This document shows positions 1 through 8,178 of a stretch of DNA of 20,276 nt, piece by piece. Every line of letters starts with the position of its first letter. Position 1 is the stretch's first letter. The notes below the pieces were generated by a model. The model was given only the letters and a program-made list of their open reading frames with translations, did not search any database and was not told the DNA's origin. The stretch covers positions 1-20,276 of the forward strand of contig CALPQA020000004.1 in NCBI GenBank assembly GCA_943325595.2, read 5' to 3'. A program made the translations under genes and the position numbers. This DNA comes from Auritidibacter sp. Marseille-P8566 (GTDB lineage Bacteria; Bacteroidota; Bacteroidia; Flavobacteriales; Flavobacteriaceae).

Positions 1-119
1 CCTGTTGCTGTTTTTGCTTTAAATGAAATTATATAATCACTTTTTTTAATGAATAAGTACCAAAGTAATGAAATAGAAAATACAAGTAGTATTCCTCTAA
101 CTATTATTTTTTTGTTCAT
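1..119 (-). CDS. Partial hypothetical membrane-anchored protein (N-terminus only)
   Basis: An open frame starts with ATG at 119-117 and runs off the left edge, giving 39 complete codons. The N-terminus begins MNKKIIVRG, followed by a hydrophobic stretch (about residues 8-24) and then KKSDYIISFKAK, so it looks like a short N-in signal anchor or uncleaved signal peptide with a soluble domain behind it. The start lies 3 bp after the stop of the haloperoxidase-like gene, so it is probably the last visible member of that operon. The residues after the anchor faintly recall flavobacterial SRPBCC-type proteins, but 39 residues are too few to assign a family. The start is well placed; the function is not known. 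Confidence 0.6.
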   Translation of the reverse strand, partial: MNKKIIVRGILLVFSISLLWYLFIKKSDYIISFKAKTAT

Positions 120-122
120 AAT

Positions 123-1448
123 CTATTTCGTCATTTTTAATTTTGAATTAATAAAATCACCTACGTTTTTACCTTGCTCAACACCATTAACAATTGCTGC
201 TTTGTAATGAATTCCTCCATAAAAACGACTCATTGCGGCTTCTTTAGCAGCATCTTTGAATGATTTAAATGAGCGACTGGGTAAGCCATAAGGCAATTCG
301 GTATCGTCTGTATATCCAAAATTCTCTCCAAAAACAGAAGTTAATATTGTAGCAGATGAGGTTGAAACTACCGAGTGACCACTAGTATATTCTGGAAATG
401 GGGGTGTTTGTAATAATGGTTTCCAATTTTCGTCTATGTTTTGGTTGATTATTGTTTCAGGACGCACCACATTGCTTCTGAATTTTTCTTCCCAACAAGA
501 AATAAAACCTTCAAAAATTCCGATGGAAGTTTTTGTGTAAGCAAATACTGTTTTTTCAAAATTGGCCTTCGATTTTCGGGAGGCAATTTTCACAATTCCC
601 ATCCAGTGTGCCCCGGGAGTAATTTTCTTTTTTGCAAATGTCATGTGCCCTTGACTAACTGTTACATAAGGATTGCAATCCCAAAATTGAGCCATTTTTA
701 TTTCTTCACTTGAATCCCCTTTCTTTTTCATGGCTAAACTAATGTCATACACTTCTTGTACTTGCTTGAAAAATGGTGAGTTTTTATCCAATGAAAAAGG
801 CAATGCTGGTATTGGTTTGAATTGGGATGCTGAATCTAATACCAATGTTCTGATTTCTCCCCAATGTGGCTCAACAGCATCCATATAAGCGGGTGGCGTA
901 GGCTGCCATCTTCCGGGTTGGTTTGCAAAAACAGAAAATTTCGGCAATGTTCGGGTTTGTTTATAATTATCTTTTCCCATCCATTTCTTAATTCTATCGG
1001 CTACTTTCAACCCATATTCTTTGGAAACTTCAAATTCTTTTGCATTCTCATCACTCCATTTTTTATATAAGCTATCTCGAAATTTCTCAACTAATTCTTC
1101 AGAAAAAACAAGTTGCTTGCTCACTTCCATATGAGCAACAAGCGCGGCAAGATTAATATTGACTCCGCTATTTAATTCTAATTTTGGAATAGAATCCAAA
1201 CCATTCAATTGTTTTTGAAGCGTTAAATAGGTCTTGCTTTTTTGTGTCAAAACTTCGTAAGCTGCAATATTAGGATACACGTAAATTCTACTGGCTACGG
1301 GTGGAGAAAATATATCGTGAATCATAATTTGGGTTACATTATCAATAGATGCATGATAATCTTCCGTGGTAACGTCGATAGATTTTTCTTTTTTACAAGA
1401 AAGCAATAGGCAACAGATTGTTGCGATTAGGTAAATGTTAGATTTCAT
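123..1448 (-). CDS. Vanadium-dependent haloperoxidase-like / PAP2-family lipoprotein
   Basis: A 441-residue protein from the ATG at 1448. An upstream in-frame ATG at 1478 would add ten residues, but the 1448 start gives a clean lipoprotein signal (MKSNIYLIATICCLLLSC, lipid-accepting Cys18) and leaves 4 bp after the preceding stop instead of a 26-bp overlap. The C-terminal half carries the full haloperoxidase/PAP2 signature: Lys322-x6-Arg329-Pro330, Ser356-Gly357-His358, and Ser407-Arg408-x5-His414. In the family these residues bind vanadate or phosphate, and the last His bonds vanadium. The protein is predicted to sit in a cell-envelope membrane. Whether it is a haloperoxidase, a phosphatase or something else cannot be read from the motif. 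It is the third gene of a packed cluster behind two FG-GAP lipoproteins. Confidence 0.85.
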   Translation of the reverse strand: MKSNIYLIATICCLLLSCKKEKSIDVTTEDYHASIDNVTQIMIHDIFSPPVASRIYVYPNIAAYEVLTQKSKTYLTLQKQLNGLDSIPKLELNSGVNINLAALVAHMEVSKQLVFSEELVEKFRDSLYKKWSDENAKEFEVSKEYGLKVADRIKKWMGKDNYKQTRTLPKFSVFANQPGRWQPTPPAYMDAVEPHWGEIRTLVLDSASQFKPIPALPFSLDKNSPFFKQVQEVYDISLAMKKKGDSSEEIKMAQFWDCNPYVTVSQGHMTFAKKKITPGAHWMGIVKIASRKSKANFEKTVFAYTKTSIGIFEGFISCWEEKFRSNVVRPETIINQNIDENWKPLLQTPPFPEYTSGHSVVSTSSATILTSVFGENFGYTDDTELPYGLPSRSFKSFKDAAKEAAMSRFYGGIHYKAAIVNGVEQGKNVGDFINSKLKMTK

Positions 1449-1452
1449 TATT

Positions 1453-4400
1453 TTAGTTTTTATTTGATGGCAATTCATATACTTCTGCTTTTTTATTATT
1501 TATGGTAACCAACATGTACTTTTTGCCATTAAAATGGATTAGATCAAGATGCCTAACCGCTTTTTGTGTCAAATCTATTCCTATTTGATTTCCTAGATAA
1601 ATTGTTTTTTCATTTTTTATTAATGCCCCCGAAAAGCCATCAAAACGACTGTGATACGGTGACACACCAAAATAATTTCCTGCGGCAAAAACTTCTTCTT
1701 TTGTATCTGAGTCAAAGTTTGATTTTAAGAAACATGTTATTGGACTTACCTGCATTTTGTTTTCAAAAGCTACAAAAGTGAATTTCCCATGGTCATTTCT
1801 CAAGTAGCCAGATTTTAAATTGGTAACCTCATATAATTTAGCTTTTTCAAGCATTTTTGGATCAAAAACTTCTTCTAGTGTTTTTCCTGCAAAGGATTTA
1901 TAGCTGTTGAATTTCTTTTTTAACAACCCACTAAATTGTTCAGCAAGTTCGTCTAATCCCATAGTAGTATAATATTTACCTTGTTTTTCAATGGCCACAA
2001 TTGTTTCAAAAGTACCATTGGAATCAAAATCATCATAATACATTTTCATCGGAAACGTATCCGAAGCTTTAAACTTTGAATTCATTCCAAAATTACCAAC
2101 TAAATAATCTAAATCGCCATCAGAATCAATGTCAAAAGCAAGAATTGATTGCCACAAACCATTGTTTAACTCTGTCGCCACTCTATTAGTTACATTCTTA
2201 AATATTCCTTTTTTGTTTTCAAAAAATGTAGGTTTCATCCATTCTCCAATTACAATTAAGTCAGTTGTTCCGTCTTTATTAAAATCACTAAAAACAGCAT
2301 CCGTAACCATTCCAATGCCTTCAAAAGTGTTGCTTTGTACTATTGAAAAAGTGCCTTTTGAATTATTTAATAAATAGCAATCTGAAGTGCTTCCAAAGCG
2401 GTTGTTTTTTGAATTATTTCCTATAAATATATCCAAATCGCCATCGTTATCATAATCAAAAGTTTTAATTACGGAAGCATTTTGTGCTAAAACAGGCAAT
2501 GATGATTTACTTAATTGCGAATTTAAATTTACGTACAAACGATCTTGAAGATTAGCTGCATTTTCTCCACTTCCAGAGGCAACAAAGAGGTCGTTTTTTT
2601 TGTCATTATTGAAATCTCCAATAACGGCCGAAGCGTCTTCAAAAACAGAATCTTTTTCGATTGCTGGATATGCTTTTTTTGAAAATCCATTTGTATTTTG
2701 TAGGTAAATAACTGCTTTTTTGTTTTTAGAACCACCAAAGAAAACATCTTCTTTTCCATCACCATTCAAATCTCCAATTGCTGTGGCAGGTCCTCTATCA
2801 GAACGTTGGTATGGAATTAATTTCTGAACTATAAAGTCGATATAATCGTTTTCTTCATGTGTGAAATTGATACCCAAATTCGAATCTAATTTTCTAAAAA
2901 TAGGTAAAATACCTGTGTGTAGTTTTCTGTAGTCAAACGGTTTTCTAGAAGCATTTGCCTTGATTGTAAGCGTTTGATTTGTATTTATTTTCTTTAAAGT
3001 TTGATAGGTTTTATCGGGCCAAATAACAACAAGAGAATCAATTGTGGTTGTTTTTCCATATCCAAAATGGAGTATTGGTTCAGATGAAGATTGAAATCCT
3101 CTAGTTGTTTGTAATTCTTTAAATTGTTTTTTGCCTTTTGAATAAGAAATCACTTTTGTTCCAATACCGAATGTATTCTTGCCTAAAAACTGTAGTTTTA
3201 ATTTCAAAAAATGGGCTTTTTTATCCGTTTTATTGATGTAAATCGAAGCTACACTATTGAGATTGTTAGTTACTATGTCTAAATCGCCATCATTATCTAA
3301 ATCGCCATAACTACTTCCATTAGAAATTATAGAATCATTTTCAATCCAATCTTTTGATTTATTAATGAAATTTAAGTCAGCGCCCCCTTGAAAAACATAA
3401 TTTGTAACATTTCCTTTTGGCATTTTTTTCAAGGCTTCTTTGTCCAACAACTTTGTCGAAGTGATTTTATTCTTTACTTGGTCATTAGAATAATATTTCA
3501 CGTAATCTAAATCATTTGGTCGTTTTGGAATTCCATTTGCCACAAAAATATCTTGTTCACCGTCTTCATTATAATCGGCAAAAAGGGTACTCCAACTCCA
3601 ATCTGATGCCGCAACGCCACTCAATAATGCCGTTTCCGTAAAGTTATTTCCTTCATGGTTTATTTGCAGCATATTTCTGGTATATTGGTAATGATACCCT
3701 AATTTTTCGGTTCTCATTTTAAGCATTTGGACATTGTCATCGCCTAACGAAGATTTCAAGACTTTTTCATTTTCGGGAAGCATGTCTAGCGTCATGATAT
3801 CAGGAAAACCATCATGATTTACATCAGCAACATCTACACCCATTGAAAATCGGCTGGTATGTCCGAAATGATTTTTCAAACTTTCGGTAAAAGTTCCGTC
3901 GCCATTATTTAGATAATAATAATCGTCTTCGTGAAAATCGTTGCACACATAAATATCAGGATTTCCATCCAAATTAAAATCGGAAATGGCAAGTCCTAAA
4001 CCATATCCATTTGATCCTCCAAAAATCCCAGCTTGCTCACTAACATCTACAAATTTATTATTGTCGTTTCTATACAACTTGTCACCACATTCAAAATTTC
4101 TTTTATTTCTAATGGATGCATTTCCGAAAGATTCTTCCGAATGAACGGCATGGTTCAATAAATACATGTCTAAATCACCGTCATTATCATAATCAAAGAA
4201 AGCGGCCGAGGTACTATAATTGTCAATGTCTAGCCCATATTGAGCGGCACTTTCAGTGAAAGTTGCATTCTTGTTATTGATGTACAATTCGTTGTGACCT
4301 TCAAAACCATTTATTCCAACTACTGCACAAACGTAAATGTCTAAAAAACCATCGCCATTTACATCGGCCATAATTGCTCCGGTTTTCCAATCACTTTGAC

Positions 4401-4713
4401 CTTGAACTCCTGCTTTTAAGGTAATATCTTCAAATTTAGTATTGCCTTTATTGAGGTACAGTTTGTTTTTACCTTGATTTGAGGTAAAATAAATGTCAGT
4501 TAAACCGTCGTTGTTTATATCGCCTAAAGCAACTCCTCCGCCATTATAATAGTATAAATAATCAAGGATAGAAATGTTTTTTGATTCTAATAATTGATTT
4601 ACAAAAGTGACTTTACTTTCTTCTGGAGCCAATTTTTCAAACAGTAAATCCTGCTTTTTTGAACAACTTGCGAATAGCAAAATTGTTGCTAATACTTGGA
4701 AACACTTATTCAT
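1453..4713 (-). CDS. FG-GAP/VCBS repeat lipoprotein with ASPIC/UnbV domain (CRTAC1-like), copy 2
   Basis: A 1086-residue lipoprotein (signal ends LLFASC, Cys17). It contains fourteen Ca-binding-type loops of the form DxNxDGxxDI/V: seven before and seven after a central ASPIC/UnbV-like domain at about residues 505-580 (TRGFQSSSEPILHFG, then IDSLVVIWPD). Examples are GDINNDGLTDIY near residue 64 and DLNGDGKEDVF near 650. This suggests two seven-bladed beta-propellers joined by the ASPIC domain, the CRTAC1 type of architecture. The last two loops are degenerate (DSNGTFETI, DSDTKEEVF). The start overlaps the stop of the upstream paralogue by 8 bp, which points to translational coupling. Residues after the lipid Cys are basic (SKKQ), so surface export is uncertain. 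Adhesion or glycan/ligand binding is possible, but the function is unknown. Confidence 0.88.
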   Translation of the reverse strand: MNKCFQVLATILLFASCSKKQDLLFEKLAPEESKVTFVNQLLESKNISILDYLYYYNGGGVALGDINNDGLTDIYFTSNQGKNKLYLNKGNTKFEDITLKAGVQGQSDWKTGAIMADVNGDGFLDIYVCAVVGINGFEGHNELYINNKNATFTESAAQYGLDIDNYSTSAAFFDYDNDGDLDMYLLNHAVHSEESFGNASIRNKRNFECGDKLYRNDNNKFVDVSEQAGIFGGSNGYGLGLAISDFNLDGNPDIYVCNDFHEDDYYYLNNGDGTFTESLKNHFGHTSRFSMGVDVADVNHDGFPDIMTLDMLPENEKVLKSSLGDDNVQMLKMRTEKLGYHYQYTRNMLQINHEGNNFTETALLSGVAASDWSWSTLFADYNEDGEQDIFVANGIPKRPNDLDYVKYYSNDQVKNKITSTKLLDKEALKKMPKGNVTNYVFQGGADLNFINKSKDWIENDSIISNGSSYGDLDNDGDLDIVTNNLNSVASIYINKTDKKAHFLKLKLQFLGKNTFGIGTKVISYSKGKKQFKELQTTRGFQSSSEPILHFGYGKTTTIDSLVVIWPDKTYQTLKKINTNQTLTIKANASRKPFDYRKLHTGILPIFRKLDSNLGINFTHEENDYIDFIVQKLIPYQRSDRGPATAIGDLNGDGKEDVFFGGSKNKKAVIYLQNTNGFSKKAYPAIEKDSVFEDASAVIGDFNNDKKNDLFVASGSGENAANLQDRLYVNLNSQLSKSSLPVLAQNASVIKTFDYDNDGDLDIFIGNNSKNNRFGSTSDCYLLNNSKGTFSIVQSNTFEGIGMVTDAVFSDFNKDGTTDLIVIGEWMKPTFFENKKGIFKNVTNRVATELNNGLWQSILAFDIDSDGDLDYLVGNFGMNSKFKASDTFPMKMYYDDFDSNGTFETIVAIEKQGKYYTTMGLDELAEQFSGLLKKKFNSYKSFAGKTLEEVFDPKMLEKAKLYEVTNLKSGYLRNDHGKFTFVAFENKMQVSPITCFLKSNFDSDTKEEVFAAGNYFGVSPYHSRFDGFSGALIKNEKTIYLGNQIGIDLTQKAVRHLDLIHFNGKKYMLVTINNKKAEVYELPSNKN

Positions 4714-7700
4714 TTTGCTTAAATATTTTAGGAGAAGAGTCGTTAATAACTGCTATTATTGAAACAGTGTTGTTTTTCCCTTTTATGGTTTTTATATGTT
4801 TTATTTCTCCTTTTACAAAAAATCCGGATTTATTATAGGGAACCCAATTGTAGGAACCGTTTTTGCTTCCCAACAAAAGACTACCATAATTTGAATCCAA
4901 GCAAGAATATTGAGGTTTGAATTCATATTGATTTCCACCCAGGATAAGGTCTAAAATACCATCTTTATTTACATCCAACGTGCAAATTGTGTTGACACTC
5001 GAAAATTGAACTTCTTTTGGAAGTGTCTTAATTTCAAATTTTCCATTTCCTTTATTAATTGCAATAATACTTTCTTGAATTGTTGCTGTTTTTTGAATAG
5101 AATTAGAAATAATATCTTCAGAAAATAATTCTTGGAAAGTTTTTTTAGAATAGTCAGCATAACTCAAGTTCTTCTTTTTAATCATTGGAATTTGTTTTGC
5201 TAATTCTTGTTTCATATGAAGTGGCATATCTCTTCCTTCTATTGATCTTGTTCCAATTTGTTCAATAGTTCCGTTGTTGTCAAAATCATTGATAAATAAT
5301 TTCAAGGGATTTGAAGCCGTAGCTTTATAAGTAGTATTTGTTCCTTTATTTCCCAAAATCAAATCTTTATTGCCATCATTGTTCAAATCTAAGCAAGAAA
5401 TTGTATTCCAAAAACCAGAATATTCTGTAAGGTTTGATTTAAATTCGGCCAATCTTCGACCTGTATTTTTGAATATCTGAGGCGCCATCCAATCTCCAAC
5501 AACTATTAAATCTTTTTTTCCATCATTATCGATATCTTCCCAAACTGCATCGGTAATCATACCAACTTCATTTAATTTGAAAGCTTTTTTATCGGTAACA
5601 TTTGCAAAATTTCCTTTTCCGTCGTTTTCTAAAAGCAATTGTTTTGGAACAATTCCATAAATCCCAGGAACACTTCTGCTTCCAATAAACACATCAATAT
5701 CACCATCATTATCAAAATCATGCGGCGCAATTACAGAAACGTTATTATTAGTTGTTGGCAAAGTTGTTTTGCTTTTTGTAAAAATTCCTTTCCCATTATT
5801 CAAGTAAAGTCTGTTTTTGTAATCTGCTTGGTCCGTTTTCTCATTTCCACCCGATCCAACTAGTAGATCTTGATCTCCATCGCCATCAACATCTAAAAAA
5901 GCAGCTGCTGTATCTTCATAAATAGCGTTATTTCCTAAGTCTGTTTGTTTCAAAATTTTGAAAGTTTCATTTCCCTGATTGGAATAGATTTTTCCAAAGT
6001 CTCCTTTTGCACCTCCAATAAAAACATCTTCTGTTCCATCACCATTAATATCGGCGACAGCAAGCGAAGGACCCTCTTGTGAAAGTTCTTTTGATATTAA
6101 GCCTTCGTAGTCAAAGTCAATGTAATCATTTTCTTTGTGAGCAATAAAAGACGAAGGTTTTTCTGAAAATAAAGGTTTATTGTTTTCTTTATTGGACTTA
6201 TAATCAGATTTTGCGTTGGCGATATTTAGATTAAAAGTTGTGTTTGGAGTTACTTTATCAATTTTCTCCAACTTTCCATTGGGCCAAATTACTTGTAAAG
6301 AGTCTATTTTCTTGTTTCCAATTCCAAAAGTCATTACATAATCCATAGAAGATTCAAAACCCCTTGAAGGAATTAATTCTTGTCTGATTATTTCTTTGCC
6401 AGAAAACAATTCAACTACACTTCCAACACCAAAAGTATTTTTATTATCCCCTTTTAATTTTACTTTTATAAAATGATTGTCTTTCTTTTTCTCGGAATTA
6501 TTTTTATAAACAAAGGCTTCCATATTGACATTGTTTACAATCAAATCTAAGTCTCCATCATTGTCTAAATCGGCATAAGCTGCGCCATTTGAAAAACTAG
6601 GAGTTCCTAGTCCCCAATTTTCAGCTTCATTTGTAAAGGTTAAATCTTTATTGTTTTTATAAGCATAATTTGCAATAGGCGTGCTAGGCATTTTGTTTAT
6701 TATGGATTCCATCTGGTCTTTTTTGCCAGTAATTACCATTTTTTGCATTAAATCATTGGCAAAGAAATCGACAAAATCTTGGTTCGTTAAATCATGATAA
6801 ATACCGTTGCAAACATAAATATCTTTGTAACCATCGTTATCCATGTCAAATAATAAGGCTCCCCAGCTCCAATCAGTTTTGGCAACACCAGCATAATTGG
6901 CAATTTCTAAAAATTGGTTGTCTCCATTATTGAGTTGCAACGTATTTTGCATGTATTGGGTGAAAAAATCAAGATTTAATTTTCGTGTAAACAAGTCATA
7001 ATTGTCAAAACTTGTAGTCGTTTTTAATCTTTCGTCAGGCTCTGGTAACATGTCTGTTACGAAAATGTCTGCTTTACCGTCATTATTTATATCAGCCATA
7101 TCTGCACCCATCGAGGATTGACTAATATGTGATGCCCATCCTTGAATTTGTTCTGAAAAGGTTCCGTTTTTATTATTTACATACAAATAATCACGTTCAT
7201 AAAAATCATTAGAAATATAGATATCTGGATATAAATCGCCGTTGACATCACCAACAGTTACACCCAATCCAAAACCAATTAAACTTCCATATATCCCGGA
7301 TGCTTTACTAACATCCACAAATTTTCCGTTATCGTTTCGGAGCAATTTATCGCCACCACCTTTTAGAATATCGGCTACATCCCAATCTTGATCTCGCAAT
7401 TCTCTTTTATTAGAATAATTTAAACTGCTTACAGGAATGAAACTATTATTCAAAATATAACAGTCTAAATCTCCATCTTTATCATAATCAAAAAAAGCAG
7501 CATGTGTTGTAATTCCGGTATCTGCAAGGTTGTATTCATCTGCCTTGTCAGTAAATGTAAGATTGCCATTATTAATAAAAAGTTCATTTTTTTGATTGGC
7601 TCCTTTTGTATTTCCAGCGTTACAAACATAGATATCAAGAAGTCCGTCGCCATTTATGTCAACCATAACAACTCCTGTTGACCATGATTTTGTACCCTCA

Positions 7701-8023
7701 ACCTTGGCTTTTTTTGTAATGTCTTGAAATTTGAAGTTTCCTTTATTGAGATATAATTTATTTTCACCTTGGTTTGATGTAAAGTAAACATCTGAAAGAC
7801 CATCATTATTGATATCGCCAATTGCTACACCACCACCATTATAAAAATTTCGGTATTTAAAAATGTTCATGTCTTCGCCATTCGTAACTTCGTTTTTAAA
7901 GTTAATTCCGGTTTCAGAAGTTTCTAATTTAGAGAATAAGGAATCTTTATTTTCAGTTTTTTCATTGGAACAACTAGAAAAAATAAAAATAACAAGTAGT
8001 GAAAGGGCAATGCGGTTAAACAT
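4706..8023 (-). CDS. FG-GAP/VCBS repeat lipoprotein with ASPIC/UnbV domain (CRTAC1-like), copy 1
   Basis: A 1105-residue protein from the ATG at 8023. A start at 8062 would add 13 residues ahead of a perfect lipoprotein signal (MFNRIALSLLVIFIFSSC), so the internal ATG is preferred. The architecture matches the next gene: seven DxDxDG loops, an ASPIC/UnbV-like domain (about residues 520-595, SRGFESSMDYVMTFG then IDSLQVIWPNG), then seven more loops, one degenerate (DFDNNGTIEQI). The two genes are tandem paralogues over their whole length, sharing the YNGGGVAIGDINNDG-like opening and the HEENDYIDF-like linker after ASPIC. Together they may form a pair of envelope-anchored double propellers. The gene follows a terminator behind susD. 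I found no convincing promoter in the 155-bp gap, so it may depend on read-through. Confidence 0.88.
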   Translation of the reverse strand: MFNRIALSLLVIFIFSSCSNEKTENKDSLFSKLETSETGINFKNEVTNGEDMNIFKYRNFYNGGGVAIGDINNDGLSDVYFTSNQGENKLYLNKGNFKFQDITKKAKVEGTKSWSTGVVMVDINGDGLLDIYVCNAGNTKGANQKNELFINNGNLTFTDKADEYNLADTGITTHAAFFDYDKDGDLDCYILNNSFIPVSSLNYSNKRELRDQDWDVADILKGGGDKLLRNDNGKFVDVSKASGIYGSLIGFGLGVTVGDVNGDLYPDIYISNDFYERDYLYVNNKNGTFSEQIQGWASHISQSSMGADMADINNDGKADIFVTDMLPEPDERLKTTTSFDNYDLFTRKLNLDFFTQYMQNTLQLNNGDNQFLEIANYAGVAKTDWSWGALLFDMDNDGYKDIYVCNGIYHDLTNQDFVDFFANDLMQKMVITGKKDQMESIINKMPSTPIANYAYKNNKDLTFTNEAENWGLGTPSFSNGAAYADLDNDGDLDLIVNNVNMEAFVYKNNSEKKKDNHFIKVKLKGDNKNTFGVGSVVELFSGKEIIRQELIPSRGFESSMDYVMTFGIGNKKIDSLQVIWPNGKLEKIDKVTPNTTFNLNIANAKSDYKSNKENNKPLFSEKPSSFIAHKENDYIDFDYEGLISKELSQEGPSLAVADINGDGTEDVFIGGAKGDFGKIYSNQGNETFKILKQTDLGNNAIYEDTAAAFLDVDGDGDQDLLVGSGGNEKTDQADYKNRLYLNNGKGIFTKSKTTLPTTNNNVSVIAPHDFDNDGDIDVFIGSRSVPGIYGIVPKQLLLENDGKGNFANVTDKKAFKLNEVGMITDAVWEDIDNDGKKDLIVVGDWMAPQIFKNTGRRLAEFKSNLTEYSGFWNTISCLDLNNDGNKDLILGNKGTNTTYKATASNPLKLFINDFDNNGTIEQIGTRSIEGRDMPLHMKQELAKQIPMIKKKNLSYADYSKKTFQELFSEDIISNSIQKTATIQESIIAINKGNGKFEIKTLPKEVQFSSVNTICTLDVNKDGILDLILGGNQYEFKPQYSCLDSNYGSLLLGSKNGSYNWVPYNKSGFFVKGEIKHIKTIKGKNNTVSIIAVINDSSPKIFKQNE

Positions 8024-8113
8024 AATAGAATTGGTTTTTGTAATAATAGGCATAAATTGCAAAGGCTCTAATTTATATAATTTTCATGAAAAATGAACTA
8101 TATTTTTAAAAAA

Positions 8114-8144
8114 TAAAGAGGGTATAAAATTTATACCCTCTTTA
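8114..8144 (-). terminator. Intrinsic terminator behind susD
   Basis: A perfect 14-bp inverted repeat (8114-8127 with 8131-8144, 3-nt loop, core GAGGGTATA) begins 34 nt after the susD stop. On the minus strand the right arm is followed by a T-rich run (ATTTTTTAAAAATA), as in a rho-independent terminator; on the plus strand no T run follows. It lies between susCD and the FG-GAP genes, so it would stop or reduce transcription into them. Confidence 0.8.
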
Positions 8145-8178
8145 CAACTAACTTAAACAAAATTAACAGAAAACAATC

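Noticed and set aside
441..2377. Plus-strand open frames opposite the haloperoxidase-like and FG-GAP genes
   Set aside because: They lie wholly inside strongly supported minus-strand genes, have no family features and look like antisense shadows.
1453..8023. DNA-level repeat array in the FG-GAP genes
   Set aside because: The similarity is between short, scattered Ca-loop motifs in diverged propeller blades; there is no tandem nucleotide repeat of fixed length.
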